In this document: positions 38,307-46,994 of the stretch, one piece after another | Position numbering within the stretch: the stretch's first letter is position 1 | Layout: each line of letters opens with the position of its first letter | From: Microbacterium oxydans | GTDB lineage: Bacteria; Actinomycetota; Actinomycetes; Actinomycetales; Microbacteriaceae | Assembly (NCBI RefSeq): GCF_000956405.1 | Contig: NZ_JYIV01000030.1 | Span: 248,001-312,000, forward strand | Direction of reading: 5' to 3' | Length of the DNA: 64,000 bases | The notes under the pieces: model-generated | Seen by the model: the letters and a program-made list of their open reading frames with translations, nothing else | Databases searched by the model: none | What the model was told of the DNA's origin: nothing | Position numbers and translations under genes: made by a program

Positions 38307-40760
38307 ATGCCCGCGCCGCGCACCCTCGACGAGCTCTGCCTGGGCCTCGGACGGATGCGTGTGAGCGCGGGCTCGCCGTCGTATGCCGAGATCGCCCGTC
38401 GGATCGGTCAGGTTCGTCACGGTGCCGAGCCGCCGAAGGTGACCGTCTACGACTGCTTCAGACCGGGACGGCGGCGCGTGGACGATCGTCTGGTGGGCGA
38501 CATCGTCCGTGCGCTCGGGGGCGATGACGAGGAGGTCGCACGGTGGGGTGAGACCGCGCGGTCTCTCAACGGTGCACGATCCGGGGTGCATGTCGAGGTG
38601 GCACTCGGAATCCGGGAATCCGCGGGTGCGGAGATCGGACGCGAAGAGCTGCTGACCGCTGTTCCCGACGCCGACGTGCTGGTTCTCACGGGTTTGCCGG
38701 GGGCGGGGAAGACCACTCTCGCCTCGGCGCTGGCCGGCCGTTCGCAGGTGCTCACCGTGCACCTGCGCGAATCCGACACCGAGCGCCCTCCGGCGGATCC
38801 GATCGACGTCCTGCGGCGCATGCTCGGTGCTCTCGGCGTCCGCTCCCTTCCCTACGAGCTGGCGCGTCTTCGAGAACAGCTGCGTCAGACCGTGGGCGGG
38901 CGGACTGTGATCATCGAGGATGCGGGCGATCCGGCGCGCCTGGCTGCGCTGCTGGTTCCGGGTGTGCGGTTCATCGTGACGGCACGCGTCGACCTCACGG
39001 GCCTCGAGGAGCGCCTGTCGGCGACGGCTCTGCGCGTGGAGAGGGTCGTCGTCCCGCCGATGTCGCACACGCAGGCCCAGCGCCTGCTCGACCATCTGCT
39101 CTCCCTCGACGGGACTTCCTCGGCAGTGATGAAGGGGAGCGATGCGCGCGCTGCGGCGTTGCAGCGCATCGTCGCCGTGGCGGGCGGCCTGCCCCTCGAT
39201 CTCGTGATGCTCGCCGGGATCATCCGTGAGCACGAGGGGTGGTCGTTCGCGGACCTGGCATCGCGATTCGAGCACGAGCCTCGCGATGTGCGCATCCGAC
39301 CTGTTCTGGAGGCGGCGACACGTTCCCTGCCGACGGGGGAGGCCGATCTCCTCGCCAACGCCGCGCTGCTCGACCGGGAGGTGGAGGAAGGAGTGCTCAT
39401 CGCAGCCGGGGGCCCAGCCGCCGCAGGCGATCTGCACCGACTGCATGCCCGACACCTCGTGGAGTTGCGCGAGGGGCGTGTGCGGATGCACGACACGGTG
39501 TTCGCCTTCGCCGCCGAGCGGTCGCGCTCCCTCCGCCCGATATCCGTCCGCCGGGACTTCGTTCGAGGCTCCGCGTCTGCCGTGCTGATCCGGATGGGCG
39601 AGGAGCCGGACTTCGCCGCGCGCGAAGTGGGGACGGTGCTCGCAGTGGCGGAGGCGGCGCGGGAGCACGGACTCGACTCCGAAGTGGAACGGCTGGCTCT
39701 CGCAGCGCACCCGGTGCTGTCCCGCTGGTCGCTCTGGAGCGAATCACTGCAGCTGCACGATCTGGCAGCGCGCGGAGGCGGCCTCGACCTGGTGCCCGAC
39801 ATCGCTCTCGGAGTGGCGCACTGCGCAGAGAAGCTCGGTCGGCTGGACGAGGCGCTCATCATCCTGCACCGCGTGCGTCGTATCGCTTCAGGCGCCGCTC
39901 TCGCACGGACCTGGAACCAGATCGGCAACGTGCAACGCTGGATGAGTCATCTCGAGGAGGCGCTGGTCTCCTACGAGCGGGCGATCGCGCACGCGCGCGA
40001 TGCGGAGGACAGGGCCGTGGAAGGGCGCGCCACCGGCAACCATGCGGACACCCTTCGCATCCTCGCCCGCTATCCGGAGGCGCTGCAGGGGTACGCCACG
40101 GCACTGAGCATCGCGGAGGCGGAGGGGGACGAGCTGAACATCGCTGTCGTCCGGGGCAATCGCCCGCTGATGTTGCTCGCGACCGGACACCTCGACGCCG
40201 CGGACGCGGAACTGCAGGAGCTCATGGACGGATCGAACGGTGAACCGCTGCCGTTCGTCCGCCGGACACGTGCGCTCATCGCGGAAGCGCGGGGTGACGA
40301 CCAGCTGGCGCGTGAGCTTTGCGCCGACGCGATGGGCGCCCTGCAGTCCGCGGGAGAGTTTGCGACGTCGGCAGATCTCGAACTCCTCGGGGCCCGCATC
40401 GACGGGCGGGGCGGCGAGTCCGACCGCGCGCGGACGACGGCGCAGCGGATCCTCCGTGAGGCGGAGCGCGCCGGTTCGCCGCTCATCGCCACCGAGGCCG
40501 CGAATTCGCTCGCCGAGATCCTGGTCCTGGCTGCGGAGAACGATTCCGCGTCCCCGCATCTGCTCTCCGAGGCGGAGCGGCACGCCGAAGAAGCGCGGAG
40601 CGTCGCCGAGGCGACCGGAGACCGGGCCGAAGTGGCACGCAGCGATGCGATCCTGTCGCGCATCGCGTTCGCTCGTCATGACGAAGCGGCTGCACGGGCC
40701 CGGTCAGCCGCGTCCGCGGAGGTGTACTCGACGATCAGACACCGGCTCCGACCGGCGTGA
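38307..40760 (+). CDS. HTH-STAND ATPase with TPR-like repeats
   Basis: 817 aa. An N-terminal helix-turn-helix-like region (about 7-70, SAGSPSYAEIARRIGQV and VYDCFRPGRRRVDDRLVGDIVRALG) of the kind found on actinobacterial STAND proteins precedes a P-loop NTPase with GLPGAGKTT at 129-137, Walker B-like TVIIEDAGD (about 198) and sensor RFIVTARVD (about 222). A winged-helix segment and tandem TPR-like helical repeats (about 480-800) follow. Such proteins are signal-integrating switches, used as regulators or in some cases defence sensors. The ATG is 6 nt after TAGGCT (38295-38300): leaderless. It stands alone, so its target is unknown. Confidence 0.83.
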   Translation: MPAPRTLDELCLGLGRMRVSAGSPSYAEIARRIGQVRHGAEPPKVTVYDCFRPGRRRVDDRLVGDIVRALGGDDEEVARWGETARSLNGARSGVHVEVALGIRESAGAEIGREELLTAVPDADVLVLTGLPGAGKTTLASALAGRSQVLTVHLRESDTERPPADPIDVLRRMLGALGVRSLPYELARLREQLRQTVGGRTVIIEDAGDPARLAALLVPGVRFIVTARVDLTGLEERLSATALRVERVVVPPMSHTQAQRLLDHLLSLDGTSSAVMKGSDARAAALQRIVAVAGGLPLDLVMLAGIIREHEGWSFADLASRFEHEPRDVRIRPVLEAATRSLPTGEADLLANAALLDREVEEGVLIAAGGPAAAGDLHRLHARHLVELREGRVRMHDTVFAFAAERSRSLRPISVRRDFVRGSASAVLIRMGEEPDFAAREVGTVLAVAEAAREHGLDSEVERLALAAHPVLSRWSLWSESLQLHDLAARGGGLDLVPDIALGVAHCAEKLGRLDEALIILHRVRRIASGAALARTWNQIGNVQRWMSHLEEALVSYERAIAHARDAEDRAVEGRATGNHADTLRILARYPEALQGYATALSIAEAEGDELNIAVVRGNRPLMLLATGHLDAADAELQELMDGSNGEPLPFVRRTRALIAEARGDDQLARELCADAMGALQSAGEFATSADLELLGARIDGRGGESDRARTTAQRILREAERAGSPLIATEAANSLAEILVLAAENDSASPHLLSEAERHAEEARSVAEATGDRAEVARSDAILSRIAFARHDEAAARARSAASAEVYSTIRHRLRPA

Positions 40761-40804
40761 GCGTGAGAGTAAGCCGTCGGGCATCCGGATGACAGGATGG
40801 ATGC

Positions 40805-43291
40805 ATGGACACAGCCAACCTCACCCGCGAGGAGACGGCAGCGCGATCCGCCGCCGTCACCGTGCACCGCATCCGCGTCGAGCTCGACCTGACGGGTGCG
40901 CCGGAGCGCGCCCGCACCGGGTTCCCGACGGTGACGACCCTCGAGTTCGATTCGACCGATGAGGCGACCTGGCTCGACTTCATCGGCGAGGAGGTTCGGA
41001 AGGTCTCGGTGAACGGCGTCGATCAGGAGGTCGTCTACGACGGCGCGCGCATCTCGCTCTCCGGTCTCCAGGCCGCCAACGTCGTGCGGGTCGAGGCGGT
41101 CGCGGCCTACAGCAGGTCCGGTGAGGGACTGCACCGCTTCCATGACCCTGTCGACGACGAGACCTACCTCTACACGCAGTACGAGCCGGCAGACGCACGT
41201 CGGGTGATGGCGTGCTTCGAACAGCCGGACATGAAGGCCGAGTACACGTTCGTCGTCGACGCCCCCTCCGGGTGGCAGGTGCTCTCGAACCAGTCGCCGG
41301 CGCGCACGGACCTGGGAGTCGGAGTGCAGCGGGTGGAGTTCGCCCCGACCCTGCCGATCTCGAGCTACATCACGGCCGTGGCTGCCGGTCCGTACTCGCG
41401 GGTCGACGGCGAGTGGCGGCGCGACGAGCAGCACATCGCCCTCGGCGTGTTCGTGCGGCGGTCGCTGGCCGCGCATCTCGAGGCGGATGAGATCCTCGAG
41501 GTCACCCGCCAGGGGCTGGACTTCTTCGGCGAGGCGTTCGCGTATCCGTACCCATGGGGCAAGTACGACCAGATCTTCGTCCCGGAGTACAACCTCGGCG
41601 CCATGGAGAATCCGGGTCTCGTGACCTTCACGGAGGCGTACCTCTCCCGTGGGGCGGCGACGGATGCACAGCGCGCGGCACGGGCGAACACGATCCTGCA
41701 CGAGATGGCGCACATGTGGTTCGGAGACCTGGTCACCATGACCTGGTGGGACGACCTGTGGTTGAAGGAGTCGTTCGCCGACTACATGGGCGCGCACGCG
41801 TCGGCGGCGGCGACGCGCTACCAGGACGCGTGGGTGACGTTCGCCGCGCGACGCAAGGCATGGGCCTATCAGCAGGACCAGCTGCCGACGACGCACCCGA
41901 TCGTCGCGGACATCACCGATCTCGAGGCCGCGAAGCTGAACTTCGACGGGATCACCTATGCCAAGGGTGCGGCCGTTCTGAAACAGCTCGTCGCATTCGT
42001 CGGCGACGACGCGTTCTTCGAGGGGGCCCGCCGTTATTTCGCGGCCAATGCGTTCGGCAACACGACGCTCGACGACTTCCTGGTGCAGCTGAGCGCGGTA
42101 TCGGGTCGCGACATGAGCGACTGGTCGACGGCGTGGCTGCAGACGTCCGGCGTGTCGACGTTGTGGACGGAGACGGACGACGAAGGACGGTCCGTTCTCG
42201 TGCAGACCGATCCGCGGCCACACCGGCTCCGTATCGGCATGTACGAGCGCGTCGACGGCCGTGTCGTCCGTCGTGAGCAGCAGGAGCTGGACGTGATCGG
42301 CGAGCGCACGACGATCGAGCTCCCCGATGCCGATCTGGTGCTGCTCAACGACGATGACCTCACCTATGTGAAGGCGCGTCTGGATGCACGCTCGCTCCAC
42401 ACCATCGAGGAGTCCCTCTCCGCGATCGACGATCCGCTGGCGCGCGCCCTCGTGTGGTCGTCGCTGTGGAACGCGACTCGCGACGGTGAACTCGATGCCC
42501 GCCGCTACCTCCGGATCGTGCGCAGCCACGCGCCGGCCGAGTCCAACATCTCGTTGTTGACGGGCGTCCTGGCGAACGCGATCTACACGATCCGCCACTT
42601 CGTGCCGGACGCGGGCCGTGACGAGGAGCAGCACCACTGGACCGACACGGTGTGGAACGCTCTGGAGGCCGCCGATGCCGGCAGCGATGCCCAGCTCTCC
42701 TGGGCGCGTGCGGTCGCGACCGCTTCCGCTTTCGACGACCGCCGGCACGAACAGGTGCGCGCGCTGCTGGAGGGGAACGCCCCCGAGGGGCTTGTGGTCG
42801 ATCCCGATCTGCGCTGGCAGCTCCTCACCGCGCTCGTGACCGTCGGGCGCGCCGACGACGAAGCTGTGACGGCTGAGCAGCAGCGAGACGATACCGGCGA
42901 CGGACGCACGGCGGCGCGGCGCGCTCGTGCCTCGCGTCCCGACGCGGATGTGCGGCGCGACGCGTGGGATTCGGCGTGGAACGATCTCTCGCTCAGTAAC
43001 GATCACCTCGATGCAGTGATCGGCGGCTTCCGTGCAGGGGGACGCCGTGATCTGATCTCCGGTTTCGACGACGAGTACTTCGTGCGGATCGGTCGGGCAT
43101 GGTCCGAACGCAGCATCGAGATCGCGCGGCGCCTGGTCATCGGCCTGTTCCCCGCGTCGGACTCGTTGGAGCCGGTGGATGCCTGGCTGGCAGCGAACCC
43201 GGCGGCGCCTGCCGCGCTGCGGCGACTCGTGATCGAGCAGCGGGATCATCTCGCGCGCGATCTCCGGGTGCGGGGAGTGCTCAGCAGCTGA
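40805..43291 (+). CDS. pepN: Aminopeptidase N (M1 family)
   Basis: 828 aa. Zinc metallopeptidase removing N-terminal residues from peptides in the cytoplasm. GAMENPG (265-271) is the exopeptidase motif. Zinc ligands are His299 and His303 in HEMAH with Glu300 catalytic, and Glu322 in WLKESFADY. A C-terminal ERAP1-like helical domain completes the protein. The ATG lies 6 nt after CAGGAT (40793-40798) without Shine-Dalgarno, suggesting leaderless translation. The stop overlaps the convergent APH gene by 11 nt. Confidence 0.96.
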   Translation: MDTANLTREETAARSAAVTVHRIRVELDLTGAPERARTGFPTVTTLEFDSTDEATWLDFIGEEVRKVSVNGVDQEVVYDGARISLSGLQAANVVRVEAVAAYSRSGEGLHRFHDPVDDETYLYTQYEPADARRVMACFEQPDMKAEYTFVVDAPSGWQVLSNQSPARTDLGVGVQRVEFAPTLPISSYITAVAAGPYSRVDGEWRRDEQHIALGVFVRRSLAAHLEADEILEVTRQGLDFFGEAFAYPYPWGKYDQIFVPEYNLGAMENPGLVTFTEAYLSRGAATDAQRAARANTILHEMAHMWFGDLVTMTWWDDLWLKESFADYMGAHASAAATRYQDAWVTFAARRKAWAYQQDQLPTTHPIVADITDLEAAKLNFDGITYAKGAAVLKQLVAFVGDDAFFEGARRYFAANAFGNTTLDDFLVQLSAVSGRDMSDWSTAWLQTSGVSTLWTETDDEGRSVLVQTDPRPHRLRIGMYERVDGRVVRREQQELDVIGERTTIELPDADLVLLNDDDLTYVKARLDARSLHTIEESLSAIDDPLARALVWSSLWNATRDGELDARRYLRIVRSHAPAESNISLLTGVLANAIYTIRHFVPDAGRDEEQHHWTDTVWNALEAADAGSDAQLSWARAVATASAFDDRRHEQVRALLEGNAPEGLVVDPDLRWQLLTALVTVGRADDEAVTAEQQRDDTGDGRTAARRARASRPDADVRRDAWDSAWNDLSLSNDHLDAVIGGFRAGGRRDLISGFDDEYFVRIGRAWSERSIEIARRLVIGLFPASDSLEPVDAWLAANPAAPAALRRLVIEQRDHLARDLRVRGVLSS

Positions 43292-44165
43292 TCAGCTCGG
43301 TGGCCGTCTCCTGGCCGAGTGTGCGCAGATCCGGCCGATCGTCGCTCGCCTGGCAGAGGATGGCGGCCATCCCCGCAGCCCAGGCGCGCGCCCTGACCCA
43401 GGTCGCGTCGTCGTATCGTCCCGCGGTGGCCCGGCGGAAGACATGTCGACCCTCGGCATCGAAGGCCAGCCAGCCCGCGGCGAGGTCGTAGGCGGGGTCG
43501 CCGGAGGTCACGTCGCCGAAGTCGATCACGGCAGACAACCTGTCGCCGTCGATCAGGATGTTCCCGGGATGCAGGTCGCCGTGGATCCAGACGGCTTCCG
43601 TGGTGGGTGCAGCCTCGAGCCCTGCCGACCAGAGCTCTCCCAGCGGCCCGGCGGTCGCCGCATCCAGGTCGGCGAGTCGATCTCTGATGCTCTGGTCGCG
43701 TGCCTGCAGGGGGACACCGCGCACAGGGTTCACGGGTGCGTCGCCGGGCGCTTCGCGGTGGAGCAGAAGGAGCGCCCCGGCGAGTTGAGCAGCCCAGGCG
43801 GTGTTGTCGCGGCGTGGGCGTCCGAGGGCGTGGCTCCCCGGCAGCCACGGCACGATCGACCAGGGCCACGGGAAGTACGGCGTCGGCTCTCCTCTGTGCA
43901 TCGGCAGCGGCGTGCGGATGTTCGCCGTTGCAAGATGGATCGCCAGGAGGGGGAGTGCCTGCTGCTCATGACGGATGAGCGGTGCTGCTCTGTGCCGACG
44001 GGGCATCCGCACGGCGAGGTCGGATCCGAGCCGCCAGGTCACATTGTCCCAGCCTTCGGCGACCCGCGTCAGCGGCAGGTCGCCGAGCTCCGGCGCGACC
44101 GTGCGGACGAGCCTTCTCACATCGTCGACGTCGAGCGACACCTCCGCGCCAGGGGAGTCGACCAT
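43281..44165 (-). CDS. Aminoglycoside phosphotransferase (APH) family kinase
   Basis: 294 aa. Protein-kinase-like fold with the nucleotide region AEGWDNVTWRLGSDLAVRMPRR (about 35-56), the Brenner motif HGDLHPGNIL near 194-203 (catalytic Asp) and the metal motif DFGDVTSGDPAYDLA near 213. The family includes antibiotic kinases but many members phosphorylate metabolites; resistance is not implied. ATG 44165 is chosen because an upstream extension would overlap the preceding gene. It lies 2 nt after the MBL-fold gene, so both are one operon. Confidence 0.9.
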   Translation of the reverse strand: MVDSPGAEVSLDVDDVRRLVRTVAPELGDLPLTRVAEGWDNVTWRLGSDLAVRMPRRHRAAPLIRHEQQALPLLAIHLATANIRTPLPMHRGEPTPYFPWPWSIVPWLPGSHALGRPRRDNTAWAAQLAGALLLLHREAPGDAPVNPVRGVPLQARDQSIRDRLADLDAATAGPLGELWSAGLEAAPTTEAVWIHGDLHPGNILIDGDRLSAVIDFGDVTSGDPAYDLAAGWLAFDAEGRHVFRRATAGRYDDATWVRARAWAAGMAAILCQASDDRPDLRTLGQETATELISC

Positions 44166-44167
44166 GC

Positions 44168-44806
44168 TCAGAGGTCGAGGGAGTCGCCGGGCTCCAGCAC
44201 GGAGAACTCGCCGCCGCCCTGCTCCGTCGCCCACTGCAGCCGCTGCCGATGCATGTTCTTGCCGATCGTGGACAGCGTCATGTCGTGAGTCCCGAACGCC
44301 CGGCGCGGGGCGACCGCCAGCACGTAGTCCATGGCCTCGCCGATCTTCAGCCAGGGAGCCCCGAGGGGAGCGGCGAGAGTACCGACGGAGATGCCTTCGG
44401 GAACGGCATAGGAGTCGCCGGGGTAGTAGAGCTCGTCGTTCACGAGCACTCCGACGTTCTCGACCGTCGGGAGCGAGGAGTGGATGACCTCATGGGTTCC
44501 GCCGAAGAAGCGGAGCGAGAAGCCGCCCGCCTCCACCGAGTCTCCGGGCGCGACGACCGTAATGTCGTAGCCGTCGGCGGCACGGGCGACACCCGCGGGC
44601 GCGAAGATCGGAGTTCCGGGCGCCGCACGCAGCAGCCGGTCGAAGTGGTCGGCCGTCCAATGGTCCGGGTGCTCGTGCGTGATGACGACCGCCACGAGAT
44701 GGGTGAGGTCGTCCAGCGGGGCCGTGAACGAGCCGGGATCGACCAGGAGGGTCTCGCCGTTCGCATCGATACGGAGGGCGGCATGTTCGAACTTGGTGAC
44801 GCGCAT
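44168..44806 (-). CDS. MBL-fold metal-dependent hydrolase
   Basis: 212 aa. Metallo-beta-lactamase fold with the di-metal motif THEHPDHW (about 43-50) and further ligands in FFGGTHEVIH and LYYPGDSYAVPE; the size and layout resemble the UlaG-like/UPF0173 subgroup. Substrate unknown. ATG 44806 is the family-like start (MRVTKFEHAALRI); the frame stays open upstream through the tRNA-Glu gene, which is not credible coding. First gene of a pair with the APH-family kinase. Confidence 0.86.
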   Translation of the reverse strand: MRVTKFEHAALRIDANGETLLVDPGSFTAPLDDLTHLVAVVITHEHPDHWTADHFDRLLRAAPGTPIFAPAGVARAADGYDITVVAPGDSVEAGGFSLRFFGGTHEVIHSSLPTVENVGVLVNDELYYPGDSYAVPEGISVGTLAAPLGAPWLKIGEAMDYVLAVAPRRAFGTHDMTLSTIGKNMHRQRLQWATEQGGGEFSVLEPGDSLDL

Positions 44807-44889
44807 GGGAAGAGTCAACTCCTTCGGACCGCACACGGCAAACGCTTCCGGTGCGCCACGCCCGGGATTCGCGCCGGGGAGGCGTCGAT

Positions 44890-44919
44890 TTGGCGCAGTG
44901 AGAATCGCCGTGGCATACT
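44890..44919 (+). promoter_or_regulatory. tRNA-Glu promoter
   Basis: TTGGCG (44890-44895) and CATACT (44914-44919) with an 18-nt spacer, ending 37 nt before the tRNA. Confidence 0.65.
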
Positions 44920-44956
44920 TGAACGGTTGTCGCGGAACGGAAACATTCCGCCAGAC

Positions 44957-45029
44957 GGCCCCATCGTATAGCGGCCTAGTACGCTGCCCTCTCACGGCGG
45001 TAACGCGGGTTCGAATCCCGCTGGGGTCA
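44957..45029 (+). tRNA. tRNA-Glu (anticodon CTC)
   Basis: 73 nt cloverleaf. Acceptor GGCCCCA pairs with TGGGGTC (45022-45028) with one G-U pair; A45029 is the discriminator. The anticodon loop CTCTCAC gives CTC, and the T-arm reads GCGGGTTCGAATCCCGC. CCA is not encoded. In mycobacteria this gene adjoins tRNA-Gln; here 17.7 kb lie between. Confidence 0.94.
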
Positions 45030-45038
45030 CACAACAGA

Positions 45039-45068
45039 GAAAGCCTCCGGTTCGCCGGAGGCTTTCTT
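45039..45068 (+). terminator. Terminator of tRNA-Glu
   Basis: A perfect 12-bp stem (45039-45050 with 45055-45066) capped by a TTCG tetraloop and followed by T residues. It also faces the convergent MFS gene that stops at 45090. Confidence 0.9.
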
Positions 45069-45089
45069 GTTTCGCGGACTGCTCTTCGT

Positions 45090-46331
45090 TCACGCAGCGG
45101 TCTTCAGCGACAGCGACCGGAATGTGCGATTGCTCAGGGGCACGATCATCAGCGCCATCATCGCCCCGCCGAAGAGCGTGAACGGCACCCAGAGCGCCGT
45201 CGACGACGCGAGAGCACCGAATCCGGCCATCGCCAGCGGCATGAGACAGTCGTCGCCGAGGCGCGTGAGCGAACTCATCCGTCCGAGGTACGCGGTGTCG
45301 ACCGTGGCCGAGAACGTCGCGCTCAACAGCACCGATGCGTATCCGGCCGTTGCTCCGATGACGAAGGCGGCGATGGCCACGCTCCAAGCCGGTCCGATTC
45401 CGAGGGCGATGATCCCGGCGCCCTGAATCACCAGCGCCCGGAACCCACCGCGCGCCTCGTGACTCGGACGCCACTTCACGACCGAGATCGCGCCGAGCGC
45501 TGCACCGAGCCCGAGCAGCGCTTCGAAGAGCCCCACGGCCTGCGCGCCCCACCCCTCTGCATGTGCGCGGAGGGCGAGACCGATCCCGATCGCCGGGCCG
45601 ACAGCCAGGTTCAGCCCGGAGAGGGCGATCACCAGCGTCCGTGTCGTGGGGCTGTCGGAGAGGTGCGCGAATCCCCGCGCGATCCCCCGCAGTGCCGACT
45701 CCTTCTCCGCCCTGACGAGGCGGAAGCGCGGGCGCAGCCAGATCGCGATGAAGGCGACGACCAGGGTGAAGGTCAGAGCGTTCACAGACGCACTTCCCGC
45801 AAGGCCGGCATGGGCCACGATGAACCCGCCGATCGCCGCGCCTCCCATGGTCCCCAGACGCGAGGCCGTCTGAGCCGCTGCGCCGTAGGAGGGGAGGTCC
45901 GCGGCTCGCACGAGCTGACGGGCGATGGTCCCGGCGGACGGTTCGTAGAACGCGTCGCATATCCCGAATGCGATCGCCGCGAACAGCAGCACCGTGACCG
46001 TGGGTGGCGTCGCGAGCACCCACAGCGACACGGCGACGAGGACACCGACGCGGAGCACGTTGAACACCAGCATGACGCGGCGCGGGTCTGCGCGGTCCGC
46101 GATCACTCCTCCGAACAGCAGGATCACGGCCCGGGGTACCGTGCCGGCCGCGACGATCAGACCGGCGACGGCGGGAGAGGCTACCTGGACGGCCGTCCAC
46201 GCGAGTGCGATGGTCCACAGTGCGTCACCCGCATCCGACAGTGCCTTCACCCCGATCCAGGCGTGCACGAGACGGTCGCGACGGAAGGGAGGAGGGGCGA
46301 CGATCTCCTCCGGGTCGATGACGGCGGACAT
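45090..46331 (-). CDS. MFS transporter
   Basis: 413 aa with about 12 membrane helices. Motif A appears as GVIADRADPRRVMLVFNVLRVG (about 72-93), typical of MFS_3/EntS-like exporters. ATG 46331 shares its A with the stop TGA of the ArsR-like regulator upstream (TGATG), so translation is coupled. The pair forms a regulator-exporter unit; the substrate is unknown. Confidence 0.87.
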   Translation of the reverse strand: MSAVIDPEEIVAPPPFRRDRLVHAWIGVKALSDAGDALWTIALAWTAVQVASPAVAGLIVAAGTVPRAVILLFGGVIADRADPRRVMLVFNVLRVGVLVAVSLWVLATPPTVTVLLFAAIAFGICDAFYEPSAGTIARQLVRAADLPSYGAAAQTASRLGTMGGAAIGGFIVAHAGLAGSASVNALTFTLVVAFIAIWLRPRFRLVRAEKESALRGIARGFAHLSDSPTTRTLVIALSGLNLAVGPAIGIGLALRAHAEGWGAQAVGLFEALLGLGAALGAISVVKWRPSHEARGGFRALVIQGAGIIALGIGPAWSVAIAAFVIGATAGYASVLLSATFSATVDTAYLGRMSSLTRLGDDCLMPLAMAGFGALASSTALWVPFTLFGGAMMALMIVPLSNRTFRSLSLKTAA

Positions 46332-46900
46332 CAAGGCTCCGTCGGGAACGCGTGCGCGAACACGAAGATGGGAGCACGGCGTCGGCCGTCGTCGAGATCG
46401 ATGCCGTCCTGCCACTCCCTGATCGTCTCGAGGAGCCGCGCGGAGAGATCCCGCAGCTCGTCAGGTGAGGCCCATGCCGTGGTCTCCGTGTTGGAACCGT
46501 CGTACTCTGCGTAGGCGGGGTCGTGACGATGACGATGCCAGCGCTGGAGGCGGTCGATCTGCATGCGGATCCCCTGACGCTGCGCCTCGCGGGCCAGGAG
46601 GGCGTCGGCTGGCGAGTCCGCGTAGTCGTCTGTCGACCAGCTGAGACCCCGGCGTGCCACTCTCCACCAGCTGGTGCGCTTGTCTCCATCGGGATCAGGG
46701 GCTCGTTCCACGACTCCTGCGCGCTCCAGCATGCGAAGGTGATGGCTGATGCTGCCGACCTGACTGTCCAGCGCGCGGGCGATCGCCGTGACCTGTGCCG
46801 TTCCATACAGGAGCAGATAGTCGTAGATGCGGCGGCGCAGCGGATGGTGTACTGCGGTGATCACGGCGATGTCTTCCACGGAAGACGACGCTAAGCGCAC
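46331..46900 (-). CDS. ArsR-like winged-helix regulator
   Basis: 189 aa. The winged helix lies at about 15-75 (HHPLRRRIYDYLLLYG, VGSISHHLRMLERAGVVE), characteristic of ArsR/HTH_20 members without a Cys metal box. The C-terminal helical region (about 95-185) has no known ligand. GTG 46900 starts the frame; GTG 46879 is an alternative. It is coupled to the MFS gene by a one-base overlap and probably regulates it. Confidence 0.84.
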   Translation of the reverse strand: MRLASSSVEDIAVITAVHHPLRRRIYDYLLLYGTAQVTAIARALDSQVGSISHHLRMLERAGVVERAPDPDGDKRTSWWRVARRGLSWSTDDYADSPADALLAREAQRQGIRMQIDRLQRWHRHRHDPAYAEYDGSNTETTAWASPDELRDLSARLLETIREWQDGIDLDDGRRRAPIFVFAHAFPTEP

Positions 46901-46944
46901 GACGTGGAACGCACAAGAGTTCTTGTATACCCCGGAAAATCAAG

Positions 46945-46980
46945 GGAGAGGCCGGTTCCCCGTGAGGAACCGGCCTCTCC
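46945..46980 (-). terminator. Terminator after the DUF4349 gene
   Basis: A perfect 15-bp stem (46945-46959 with 46966-46980) and 6-nt loop lie 14 nt past the stop of the minus-strand DUF4349 gene. Confidence 0.88.
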
Positions 46981-46994
46981 TGACTCGGGCCGGG

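Noticed and set aside
43281..44165. Aminoglycoside resistance gene
   Set aside because: Only the APH fold is evident. The family is broad and no resistance-type signature or mobile context is visible.
44807..45034. Upstream extension of the MBL-fold protein
   Set aside because: It would cross the tRNA-Glu gene; family similarity starts at ATG 44806.
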